This document shows positions 7,481 through 15,080 of a stretch of DNA of 44,559 nt, one piece after another. Within the stretch, counting starts at the first letter, position 1. Each line of letters starts with the position of its first letter. The position numbers and the translations under genes are program-made. This stretch comes from Pararhodobacter sp. (lineage in GTDB: Bacteria; Pseudomonadota; Alphaproteobacteria; Rhodobacterales; Rhodobacteraceae): NCBI GenBank assembly GCA_020832665.1, contig JAFIEG010000032.1, forward strand, positions 1 through 44,559, read 5' to 3'. A model generated the notes under the pieces. The model made no database searches. It was given only the letters and a program-made list of their open reading frames with translations, and was not told the origin of the DNA.

Positions 7481-8843
7481 TTGCGATCACCCCCTCGGGC
7501 AAGTTTTCCGGCATTTGCCCAAAACACATCATCCGCTGAGCCAGCCGTTGCATCATCTCCACCTTCATTTCTGCCACATCGGAATCGTCGAAGCGATTGC
7601 TGGTCTCATAGGGATCAGCGCGGAGGTCGAACAACTCGCCTTGGTCCTCGGCATAAAGGCAAAGCTTCCAGTCCTCCGTACGAAGCATGGAGCCGGGTCC
7701 GAAGGCTGTCGGCGGCATTGCTCCCTTGATCCTTAGGCCGGGAATCGGATCTTGCGGTTGACGAACCAGCATGCCCGCATCTGCATAAATGTCGCTTCGC
7801 GGCGGCGCGTCGCCGGCCAGCGACCGGGCATGCGAACCATCGGGCTGCGGCAGGCCACAGAGATCGAGCACCGTCGCCATGCCATCCATCAGTTCGACCA
7901 TATCGCCATGAACGCCGCGCGGCACCTGCCCTGTCGGATCCCACATGACCAGCGGCACCCGCATCAGACATTCATAGAAGGCGGGAATCTTGTGAGTCAC
8001 GCCGAAATCACCGATGAACTCGCCGTGGTCGCTCCAGAACAGAACGATGGTGTTGTCCAACAGGTCGAGCATTTCCAGTGTTTCTAGGATGCGCCCGACC
8101 TGATCGTCGACGTAGCGAATCTGACCCGCATAGATCGCCATGGCACGCTTCAATTCGTCCACCGGCATGTTGATCTCGTTGCTATGGATTCGCCAGTTGG
8201 TCAACCTCCTGATCTCGCCCTGCGCCGGCGCCCGCCTGAAATTCGGCGCGAGCGTGAACTGTTCAGGGTCAAACAGCGAGGAATAGGGCTCCGGACAGGC
8301 GAAGAAGGGGTGCGGATCCTGATAATTCAACGTCACGAAGAAAGGTTGGTCGCCACTCGCGTGGCGGCGGATAAAATCGAGTCCGGCATCGGTCAGCCGC
8401 CTGGTCAGGTTCCATTCCGAATTGACATCAAGGCTCGTACTGTCCCAGGCGTTGATGTATTCGGGGTGCCCGCCCATGATGCCGATGCAGATATCTTCGC
8501 CCTCGTCATAGAGGTTGCCGATGACATTACCTTTGAAGCAATGGTCTTTGCCCCAGATTCCCCTAACATATCCAGCATCTCCGAGAACCCGCAGGGCATT
8601 CGGCTTGGCCTGATCGTAGGTGCCGCCATATTGCCGGATGCCATGCTCGATCGGGTATTGGCCGGTGAGAAAGCTGGTCCGGCTTGGCCCGCACATCGGG
8701 CTGGCCGCAAAGGCCCTCTCAAACCGCGTTCCCATCGCTGCAAGCCGATCAAGGTTCTTCGTATCGATGAACGGGTGCCCATAGCAGGACGCGTAATCCC
8801 AGCGCATCTGGTCGGGATTGATGATGACAATGTTTGGGAGCAT
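7473..8843 (-). CDS. Type I (formylglycine-dependent) sulfatase
   Basis: 456 residues. The active-site signature is CGPSRTSFLTG, with Cys51 as the residue converted to formylglycine by a maturase not seen in this window. Other hallmarks are the N-terminal metal ligand in IINPDQMRWD (D11), WGKDHCF (K99, H101), YQDPHPF (D176, H178) and WSDHGEFIGD (D272, H273). These define the arylsulfatase/choline-sulfatase-like fold that hydrolyses sulfate esters. No signal peptide is visible, so a cytosolic site is likely. It sits inside the sulfotransferase island, 21 bp after one sulfotransferase and overlapping the methyltransferase gene. It may therefore edit or recycle sulfated intermediates. It could also be a phosphonate or carboxyl ester hydrolase of the same superfamily. 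Confidence 0.88.
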   Translation of the reverse strand: MLPNIVIINPDQMRWDYASCYGHPFIDTKNLDRLAAMGTRFERAFAASPMCGPSRTSFLTGQYPIEHGIRQYGGTYDQAKPNALRVLGDAGYVRGIWGKDHCFKGNVIGNLYDEGEDICIGIMGGHPEYINAWDSTSLDVNSEWNLTRRLTDAGLDFIRRHASGDQPFFVTLNYQDPHPFFACPEPYSSLFDPEQFTLAPNFRRAPAQGEIRRLTNWRIHSNEINMPVDELKRAMAIYAGQIRYVDDQVGRILETLEMLDLLDNTIVLFWSDHGEFIGDFGVTHKIPAFYECLMRVPLVMWDPTGQVPRGVHGDMVELMDGMATVLDLCGLPQPDGSHARSLAGDAPPRSDIYADAGMLVRQPQDPIPGLRIKGAMPPTAFGPGSMLRTEDWKLCLYAEDQGELFDLRADPYETSNRFDDSDVAEMKVEMMQRLAQRMMCFGQMPENLPEGVIANG

Positions 8844-8864
8844 GCGGCGTCTTCCTGCTCGCTG

Positions 8865-9470
8865 TCAGAAACTGTAGCCGAACCGGGTGATTTCGGCAGC
8901 GAATTTGTTGGCCACTAGATCGATAGCGTGATCGTTGTAGTAGGATCGGTAGTGATTCCGCTTCGATGCATTGATGTGGGGCAGCGCATGCCGGCCGATC
9001 CCTAGGCGATCACATAGCCCTGCGAAATCCTCATCGAGATGCTCGAAACGAAGCACGATATCTACATTGTCAAAAGGATCACCATCCCGCCCTGCAAGCG
9101 CGAGATAATCCCTGTGCGGTTTGATCGCTTCTTCGATGAAGGTTTCGAAAGCAGCGGGTGACCATGTTACCGCCCCACGATGCGGAGAAAAGAAGTACGA
9201 GGCACATCGATCCCACGGGTTCCGAACACAGGTCACTTTCACAAAATGCGAAAATCTTTCTGGATCCAGCCGCCTTCGGTAATCCTCCAGGCTGGAATGC
9301 TTATGAATGTCTAGGTTAGGTGAGCGGATTTCAAAGCGATCCACTCCGTCATGGTGTGGCCCGATGAGGGCCATGTGATCGTCACTGAATGGCAGAAGAA
9401 CTTTCTGTATCGAATTGCCCCCAGTCTTGGGTACATGGATGAACACAAAATTGTAAGTATCTGAAATCAT
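8865..9470 (-). CDS. Sulfotransferase family 2 protein
   Basis: 201 residues from the ATG at 9470. The open frame runs 99 codons further upstream, but that stretch is Gly/Arg rich and family members start just before the PAPS loop. FVFIHVPKTGGNSIQKVL (residues 8-25) is the 5'-phosphosulfate loop, and VTCVRNPWDRCASYFFSP (near 79-96) is the 3'-phosphate motif with the invariant Arg, Asn-Pro, Arg and Ser. The C-terminus with LPHINASKRNHYRSYYND matches the small Sulfotransfer_2 proteins of marine bacteria. It is the first gene of the minus-strand island and lies 21 bp before the sulfatase, so the two are probably co-transcribed. The acceptor is likely a surface glycan. Confidence 0.8.
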   Translation of the reverse strand: MISDTYNFVFIHVPKTGGNSIQKVLLPFSDDHMALIGPHHDGVDRFEIRSPNLDIHKHSSLEDYRRRLDPERFSHFVKVTCVRNPWDRCASYFFSPHRGAVTWSPAAFETFIEEAIKPHRDYLALAGRDGDPFDNVDIVLRFEHLDEDFAGLCDRLGIGRHALPHINASKRNHYRSYYNDHAIDLVANKFAAEITRFGYSF

Positions 9471-10032
9471 GAGATTATGAATGCCATGTTGCAGTCTAGC
9501 ATGATAGGCGAAAGCTAGCTTATCCCAAAGGGCATTGCAATTCTTGCTGATGTCTTTGACAAGTACTCCACGGGACGTCGGCCCAGCCATGTCGATCGGA
9601 TTGCGCCTGTCGCCTCCGCACTGGGGCGCTTCGGCAACATCACCGCCCCCCCCCGCTTGCGCCTTGGGCCTGAGACCCATGCTGACGAGACCGTGCAGCG
9701 AGGCGTGGGCGGAGACAAGGAGGTCAAGCGCTTCGTTGTGTTCTCCGTCGCACTTGCGAAAACGCAAAGTATTTCGACCTTACCCTGTGGCCCGGGAATG
9801 GAGCAGGATTTTGGTCGATCATTCGCTGCGAGATTACTGGGTTCGTGTGCGCGGCCATCGCGGGGCGACGCGGCCTGCCTGCTCGCGCTCCAGCTCATGG
9901 CATATGGCAAGGGCCCGGCCGCGGTAGCGGCGGCGCGCTATTGCGAGAAGGTCGCGGCCTGATCGCGACCCCAGCTCATGCCCAGGCCCTGCCGTGGTGA
10001 CCTGGGCGATCTCCTGACAACATGGTCTCCCC

Positions 10033-10050
10033 GCCCGTGTTCCCACGGGC
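10033..10050. repeat. Hairpin GCCCGTG-TTCC-CACGGGC
   Basis: Seven-base perfect arms at 10033-10039 and 10044-10050 close a TTCC tetraloop. It lies just left of a second, longer hairpin. Together they may end transcription of the LysR gene, which is read toward this region. No long T-run follows on either strand. Confidence 0.4.
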
Positions 10051-10056
10051 TGGCTC

Positions 10057-10085
10057 AGGACCGACCGGAAGGTGCGGTCGGTCCT
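10057..10085. terminator. Candidate terminator hairpin after the LysR gene
   Basis: The arms AGGACCGACC (10057-10066) and GGTCGGTCCT (10076-10085) are perfectly complementary over ten bases around a nine-base loop. The position, about 145 bp beyond the LysR stop, fits a terminator. The missing U-tract on the minus strand makes Rho-independent action uncertain. Confidence 0.4.
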
Positions 10086-10228
10086 TGCCGTGCCAGAATC
10101 CCTGCTTAAACGAAGCGAGTGTTCGCCGCCTGGCAGAAAAACACCCGATGGCCCACAACGGACTCCCAAAGCCGGTGTGAGATGCACGAGCAAGGAAACC
10201 AGTCGCATTATGGTAACCAGCTCCATGC

Positions 10229-11125
10229 TCATTGCGGCGCAAATATTTCGACCGCCGTTGTCAGCCAGGCCCGAAAGCGTTCGATCTCGTCGGAACGCTT
10301 AGTATCGTCACGGACAACAAGGTAAAAACCCTGGTCCATCGGCAATTCATAAGGGAACGGAGAGATCAGAAGGCCCTGATCAAGATAGCGCTGCGCGAAT
10401 CGACGCATGATGAGCGCCGATCCCTGACCGCCAGCCACCATCTGCAAAGCTATCAACGAGGAATCCGCCTTGATGCTTTGCGCAGGGACAACCAGGCCTA
10501 GGTCGAACCGTTCTGACAGACGGGCCCAGTCCAGCTCGGAGCCGACCACCTGTACGACATCGGACGCCGCCAGAGCCTCGATTGTCGGCCCGTTCCTGAA
10601 GCTGGCGGCATGATCGGGGTGGCACACCACAATTCCCCGCTCCACGCCAAGCGGCCAGATCTGCTTTTCCGGCCAGTCCCCGGTGCCGTAGCGGATGTCC
10701 AGGTCGATGGAGGGATTGTCCATTCGATCCGACCAGACCGCGGTGAAAAGCTGGATATCAATATCGGGGTTGAGCGCGCGAAATGCGCCCAGCTGCGGGG
10801 CCAGAACAAGGGCCGCATAAGAGATCGACGCGCGCACGCGCAGCGTCGAACGTCGCGGTGCCCGGAACAGCCCGTTGGTCGCCGCCTGCATGTCCTGAAA
10901 GGATTTGCGGATCGGATGGGCATATGCCTGGCCCAGATCGGTCAGTTTGACCCCGCGCGGCAGGCGGTGGAACAGCCGGGCATTCAGATGCTGTTCCAGC
11001 AGTCTGATCTGTTGACTCACAGCCGCCGGTGTGAGGGCGAGTTCTTCAGCCGCAGCGCTGAAGGAGCCATGCCGCGCCGCCGCATCGAATGCGCGCAACC
11101 AGACAAGATGGGGCAGTCGGCTCAT
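10229..11125 (-). CDS. LysR-family transcriptional regulator (GcvA-like)
   Basis: 298 residues. The N-terminal winged helix-turn-helix (about 1-65) opens with RLPHLVWLRAFDAAARHGSF, followed by SAAAEELALTPAAVSQQIRL. That pattern, with LPRGVKLTDLGQ after it, is typical of the GcvA subgroup. The remainder (about 90-295) is a type 2 periplasmic-binding-like effector domain. The start has GAGGA six bases upstream. It is divergent from the aldehyde dehydrogenase gene across 310 bp, the usual LysR arrangement, so it probably controls that gene and perhaps the dioxygenase/aldolase unit beyond it. The effector is unknown. Confidence 0.9.
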   Translation of the reverse strand: MSRLPHLVWLRAFDAAARHGSFSAAAEELALTPAAVSQQIRLLEQHLNARLFHRLPRGVKLTDLGQAYAHPIRKSFQDMQAATNGLFRAPRRSTLRVRASISYAALVLAPQLGAFRALNPDIDIQLFTAVWSDRMDNPSIDLDIRYGTGDWPEKQIWPLGVERGIVVCHPDHAASFRNGPTIEALAASDVVQVVGSELDWARLSERFDLGLVVPAQSIKADSSLIALQMVAGGQGSALIMRRFAQRYLDQGLLISPFPYELPMDQGFYLVVRDDTKRSDEIERFRAWLTTAVEIFAPQ

Positions 11126-11435
11126 GGGGCATCCTCGATCAGTTAACCCACAAGGTGGCGTAGGGTTGCATCCGGCTGCACCAGTGCCGGAGCATCAAAT
11201 TGTCTTAGGCCTTAGCGGCCGAAGGCATTGTTTGCAACGACATGCTGCCTGACGTTCCATTCGGGCGGGCGGGGCATTGGCTTGTCCGGCTTTGGCGCGT
11301 CCGGCTTGATCGGCGCGCCGGGCATGAAGTTGGCGATGCGCTCTGGCGATCTGCTAATGCATGGTGCAGGCTGAGCGAGTTCGGCACGATATGACCTTGC
11401 GGCCGCAGTACCCGCCCGAAACCACGAGGAAGGCA
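11126..11435. promoter_or_regulatory. Divergent LysR / aldehyde dehydrogenase control region
   Basis: 310 bp between the two divergent starts. LysR sites usually lie here as T-N11-A palindromes. The sequence offers several weak candidates but none I can prefer. The right end has a good ribosome binding site, AGGAAGG just before the ATG at 11436. A minus-strand frame at 11212-11436 is open and Pro-rich, with no family match, and is probably not a gene. Confidence 0.4.
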
Positions 11436-12866
11436 ATGAAAATTCTCGACAGCTTCTATATCGACGGCGCCTGGGTCGCGCCTGTGTCGGCCACCACCAT
11501 GGCGATCATGAACCCGGCGACGAACGCCGTCATTGGAACTTTGTCGCTGGGAACGGCCGCGGATGTCGATCGGGCCGTGGCCGCCGCGCGCCGGGCATTC
11601 GAGACATTCTCGCTCACCCCGAAGGCAGAGCGGCTGGCGCTTCTGCACCGTCTGCGAGAGGTGACGATTGCCCGCATGGACGAGATGGCCGAGGCGATCT
11701 CGACCGAGATGGGCGCGCCGATGACCATGGCGCGCGAGGTGCAGGCCGATGCCGGGCTTGGCCATCTGGATGGGTTCATCGCCGCGCTGGAGGCGCAGCA
11801 AGAGGAATGGGTACTGCCCAATGGCGATATCGTCAGCCGCGAGCCGATTGGCGTGTGCGGGCTGATCACGCCGTGGAACTGGCCGATAAACCAGATCGCG
11901 CTGAAGGTCATCCCGGCGCTTGCAACCGGCGCGACCTGCATTCTGAAACCCTCGGAACACACCCCGCTTTCGGCGCAGATCTATGCCGAGATGGTGCATG
12001 ATGCCGGCTTTCCCAAGGGTGTGTTCAATCTGATTCATGGTGACGGCCCCTCCGTCGGCGCCGCCATGTCGCGCCATCCGGGGATCGACATGATGTCCTT
12101 CACCGGCTCCACGCGCGGCGGCAAGGCCGTGCAAAAGGATGCCGCCGACACGATCAAGCGGGTGACGCTGGAACTGGGCGGCAAGTCGCCCAATCTTGTC
12201 TTTGCGGATGCCGATCTGCCCGTCCGCGTTGCACAGGGCGTTCAGGGCTGCTTCTACAATACCGGGCAATCCTGCGACGCGCCGACGCGCATGCTGGTCG
12301 AGCGCAGCTGCTATGACGAGGCTCTGGCCCTCGCGCAAGCTGCCGCCACCGCGCAAAAGCTGGGCGACCCCTCGCAGGTGGGCGATCACATCGGCCCGCT
12401 GTTCGACGAGATCCAGTATGGCCGTGTTCAGGCGATGATCCGGGCCGGGATTGACGAAGGCGCGCGTTTGTTGACCGGCGGGCTGGGCAAGCCCGAGGGG
12501 CTGGAAGCGGGCTGGTATGTCAAGCCCACCATCTTCGCCGATGTCACCCCGGATATGCGGATCTGGCGCGAGGAAATTTTTGGTCCGGTTCTGACCATCA
12601 CGCCTTTTGAAACTGAGGCAGAGGCGATCGCGCTTGCCAATGACACCGAATACGGCCTTGCCGCCTATATCCAGACCGGCGACAAGGGCCGCGCGCTGCG
12701 CGTTGCCCGCCGTCTTCGCGCCGGTAGCATCAACATCAACGGGCAGACCGCCGCCTATGGCTCGCCCTTTGGTGGGTTCAAGCAATCCGGCAACGGCCGC
12801 GAGGGCGGGGTGTTCGGGCTGGAGGATTATCAGGAGGTGAAGCTGCGCACCCCCTTCGTGGTCTGA
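11436..12866 (+). CDS. NAD(P)-dependent aldehyde dehydrogenase
   Basis: 476 residues from the ATG at 11436, chosen because AGGAAGG sits just before it. A frame extension of 25 codons upstream has no such site. Catalytic motifs are all present: LITPWNWP with N148, VTLELGGKSPN with the general base E246, and FYNTGQSCDAPTR with the nucleophile C280. Length and motifs fit the classic ALDH superfamily. It oxidises an aldehyde to the acid in the cytosol. Given the neighbouring gamma-butyrobetaine dioxygenase-like gene, an amino-aldehyde such as a trimethylaminobutyraldehyde analogue is a reasonable guess, but only that. It is convergent with the dioxygenase gene, with a palindromic terminator between them. 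Confidence 0.9.
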   Translation: MKILDSFYIDGAWVAPVSATTMAIMNPATNAVIGTLSLGTAADVDRAVAAARRAFETFSLTPKAERLALLHRLREVTIARMDEMAEAISTEMGAPMTMAREVQADAGLGHLDGFIAALEAQQEEWVLPNGDIVSREPIGVCGLITPWNWPINQIALKVIPALATGATCILKPSEHTPLSAQIYAEMVHDAGFPKGVFNLIHGDGPSVGAAMSRHPGIDMMSFTGSTRGGKAVQKDAADTIKRVTLELGGKSPNLVFADADLPVRVAQGVQGCFYNTGQSCDAPTRMLVERSCYDEALALAQAAATAQKLGDPSQVGDHIGPLFDEIQYGRVQAMIRAGIDEGARLLTGGLGKPEGLEAGWYVKPTIFADVTPDMRIWREEIFGPVLTITPFETEAEAIALANDTEYGLAAYIQTGDKGRALRVARRLRAGSININGQTAAYGSPFGGFKQSGNGREGGVFGLEDYQEVKLRTPFVV

Positions 12867-12906
12867 TGCCGGATCCGGTTGATCGCTTCGCAACCGTGGG
12901 ACAGGC

Positions 12907-12930
12907 AGGATGGGCAATATTGCCCATCCT
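12907..12930. terminator. Perfect 24-bp palindrome between convergent genes
   Basis: AGGATGGGCAAT is followed directly by its reverse complement ATTGCCCATCCT. The palindrome lies 41 bp after the aldehyde dehydrogenase stop and 131 bp before the stop of the convergent dioxygenase gene. It could serve as a two-way terminator or be a short dispersed intergenic repeat. A genome-wide search for the same 24-mer would tell the two apart. Confidence 0.5.
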
Positions 12931-13061
12931 ACGCGGGGCGGGGCGCTGGTGAGCCCTCGGTTCAAGCGCCGCGAGTGATCAAATCAACGGTGACGGTATG
13001 ATGCGACAGCACGGCAGGTCTGTCCTTTGCCGCGCTGCACTTTTCCCTGCATTCCACGCGC

Positions 13062-14216
13062 TCAGGCGACCACCTGGCCGAGCGGGGCCTCGACGCCGGT
13101 GAAGCCGCGCCTGGCAAGCACCCGGTAGGTGCTGCGCAAGGCGCCGCGATCGGTGTAGCAGCCGCGCAGATGGCGTTGCCCGCTCTCGGCCACATAACCC
13201 TCGCGGCCATGAACGATGCGGTGGTTGTCGAACACCACGCAGGTGCCGGGTTGCGAGCGGTAGCGAATGACGAAGCGCTCTTGCTGCATCATGCGGATGA
13301 ACTTGACGAAGGCGGGGTAGTAGCGATCGAGCAGCGTTTGCGGCAGGTCCATGTCATCTTGCAGATGCTGCGAGATGGTGACACCGGTGACCGCGCCATC
13401 GACATCGGTTTCGATCACCCGTTGATGGGCGCGGTAGTCCCAGTTGTCATGCCGGTAAAAAAACGGGATGTCATGGCCCGCCAGCAGGTCGAAGGCCGCC
13501 GGGTCTTCCTCCTTCAGGGCCATGGCCGCCGCCGCACCGTCAAGGAACAGCGATTGCCCGCCCTCGACCGTGTTGGCCAGGCAATGCAGAAACTGCACGC
13601 CCGGCGCCGTCTCTTCGCCCGGCAGGTCGGTGTGCATCTCCAGCGGGCCGGCGGTGAAGGCAAGGTTCGTCGGCTTGATCTCGACCCTCACATCAAAGAA
13701 CAGCCCCTCGGCCGATGGAGTGATCGGCCCGATGGCATTGACCAGGCGCGGCAAGCTTTCGGAATCATCGGCCATGTCGGTGACAAAGGCGATCCCGTCT
13801 TCGATCAGCGCGCAGGTCAGCGCGGCTAGGGCGGCATCGGAGGTCAGAACGGCCTGTTGAGGCACGCGCAGGATATTCGGCAGGTGATCGCCATACCACA
13901 GCCTGCGCGGCAGCGCGGCCGGATCAGCGCGGCGGCCCGTCGCGCCCACCTCATGCAGCAGCGCGAGCGGCACGTGGCTCGGCACCTCTTCTGCCTCCCA
14001 GGCGATGACCAGCATATCACCCTCGGCCCAGGCCGCGCGTGCGCGCGGTGGCGATGGCAGGGCAGAGCAATCGAACACCCGTTCCCGGGTCTGCGGGTCG
14101 AAGCAAGAAAGGCATGCATCGCGCAGCCAGTAGTAATTGAAATAGGTCTCGCCGCATGGCAGCGTGATCATCATGCCCATGTCGCGAAGCGCGATGGAGA
14201 CATCCGACATCGTCAT
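13062..14216 (-). CDS. Gamma-butyrobetaine dioxygenase-like 2OG-Fe(II) oxygenase
   Basis: 384 residues. An N-terminal domain (about 10-95) has YWLRDACLSCFDPQTRERVF, matching the zinc-binding N-terminal part of gamma-butyrobetaine and trimethyllysine dioxygenases. The catalytic TauD-like domain carries EMHTDLPG with iron ligands H195 and D197, GVQFLHCLANTVEGGQS, NHRIVHGREG with the third ligand H336, and a 2-oxoglutarate-binding Arg region near RHLRGCYTDR. The conserved LHC and HTD context is that of the BBOX family, which hydroxylates gamma-butyrobetaine to carnitine. Length is as expected. It is the last gene of a minus-strand unit with the aldolase-like and reductase genes, 72 bp downstream of the aldolase. 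The exact substrate is not fixed by sequence. Confidence 0.88.
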   Translation of the reverse strand: MTMSDVSIALRDMGMMITLPCGETYFNYYWLRDACLSCFDPQTRERVFDCSALPSPPRARAAWAEGDMLVIAWEAEEVPSHVPLALLHEVGATGRRADPAALPRRLWYGDHLPNILRVPQQAVLTSDAALAALTCALIEDGIAFVTDMADDSESLPRLVNAIGPITPSAEGLFFDVRVEIKPTNLAFTAGPLEMHTDLPGEETAPGVQFLHCLANTVEGGQSLFLDGAAAAMALKEEDPAAFDLLAGHDIPFFYRHDNWDYRAHQRVIETDVDGAVTGVTISQHLQDDMDLPQTLLDRYYPAFVKFIRMMQQERFVIRYRSQPGTCVVFDNHRIVHGREGYVAESGQRHLRGCYTDRGALRSTYRVLARRGFTGVEAPLGQVVA

Positions 14217-14288
14217 TCCATCCTTTGGCTGGATTGTTGGCCTTTGCGCCCGACATGAAGACGGCGCGGGGATCAGGTGGCACAGGGG

Positions 14289-15080
14289 TCAGGTGGCGTA
14301 ATTCGCCCCTTCATCATCAAGAATTGCCCGGATTTCCCGAAAATGGGCGGTGGCCTGCCCCGGGTAATCATCCAGCTCGGCTGCCGTCTTCTCGGCTATC
14401 TCATGCGGCAATACCCGCAGCGGCCGGCCCGTTTGCAGCGCGCGGATATAGGTTTCCGCCGCGCGCTCGAAATAATAGAGGCGGTTGAAGGTATCGGCGA
14501 CCGAGTTGCCCACGACCAGCACGCCGTGATTGCCCATCACCATCACCTGTTTCTTCGGGTCGGCCAGCAAAAGCCTGGCGCAACGCTCACCCTCGGCCTC
14601 GAAGGCCAGACCACCATAGCCGCCATCGACAACGACGCGCTGATAGAAGGTCGCGCTGTTCTGGTCGATCGGGGGCAATGTGCTTTCGGCCAGCGAGGCC
14701 AGCACGGTTGACCAGATCGGATGCGCATGCATCACGCAGCGCGCATGAGGGCAAAGCCGGTGGATCGAACCGTGCAGACCCCAGGCGGTGGGGTCGGGCG
14801 CATCCGGCCCCTTGAGCGCATCGGGATCATTTGCATCAAGCTCCAGCAGATCCGAGGCGCGGATGCGCGAAAAGTGCCGCTGGTTCGGGTTGATCAGAAA
14901 GCGGGTGCCGTCGTCATTCACACTCAGGCTGAAGTGATTGGCCACGGCCTCGTGCATGCCAAGCCGCGCCGTCCATTGGAACGCCGCGGCAAGGTCGGTG
15001 CGCACTTGCCAATGGTCGAGAGGGGCAGATACCGGTGATGGGCGCATTTCCCGCATGGTCTTCTCCTGCATGGTCTTCAC
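14289..15080 (-). CDS. Class II aldolase/adducin-family protein
   Basis: 263 residues. The metal-binding histidines of the family are visible: CVMHAHPIWSTV (H118, H120) and VMGNHGVLVV (H185). The middle part AVANHFSLSVNDDGTRFLIN is the usual start of the domain. The acidic residue normally found just before the first histidine loop in true aldolases (Glu73 in fuculose-phosphate aldolase) is not obvious: the segment reads WGLHGSIHRLC. That places it in the uncharacterised 'aldolase-like' subgroup. It may be a decarboxylase, aldolase or dehydratase on a small acid. Its start overlaps the stop of the reductase gene by four bases (ATGA), so the two are translationally coupled. Confidence 0.82.
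   Translation of the reverse strand: MKTMQEKTMREMRPSPVSAPLDHWQVRTDLAAAFQWTARLGMHEAVANHFSLSVNDDGTRFLINPNQRHFSRIRASDLLELDANDPDALKGPDAPDPTAWGLHGSIHRLCPHARCVMHAHPIWSTVLASLAESTLPPIDQNSATFYQRVVVDGGYGGLAFEAEGERCARLLLADPKKQVMVMGNHGVLVVGNSVADTFNRLYYFERAAETYIRALQTGRPLRVLPHEIAEKTAAELDDYPGQATAHFREIRAILDDEGANYAT

Larger units (their letters stand above)
9471..10228. other. 758-bp intergenic stretch with hairpins
   Basis: This gap separates the sulfotransferase island from the LysR gene. Frames on both strands are open for 80-130 codons but lack recognisable motifs and have the Arg/Pro-rich make-up of non-coding GC-rich DNA. A run of nine C (about 9645-9653) and two hairpins near 10033-10085 are the only clear structures. 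The promoter of the island should lie in the left part, just before 9470. I could not place its boxes. Confidence 0.4.

Noticed and set aside
11205-12965. 586-residue minus-strand open frame over the aldehyde dehydrogenase gene
   Set aside because: Its Gly/Arg/His-rich text has no family motif, and the plus strand has the full catalytic set of an aldehyde dehydrogenase.
14270-14298. Direct repeat GGGGTCAGGTGGC-like, two copies 15 bp apart at the aldolase stop
   Set aside because: Only two short copies; it could be simple slippage and has no evident role.
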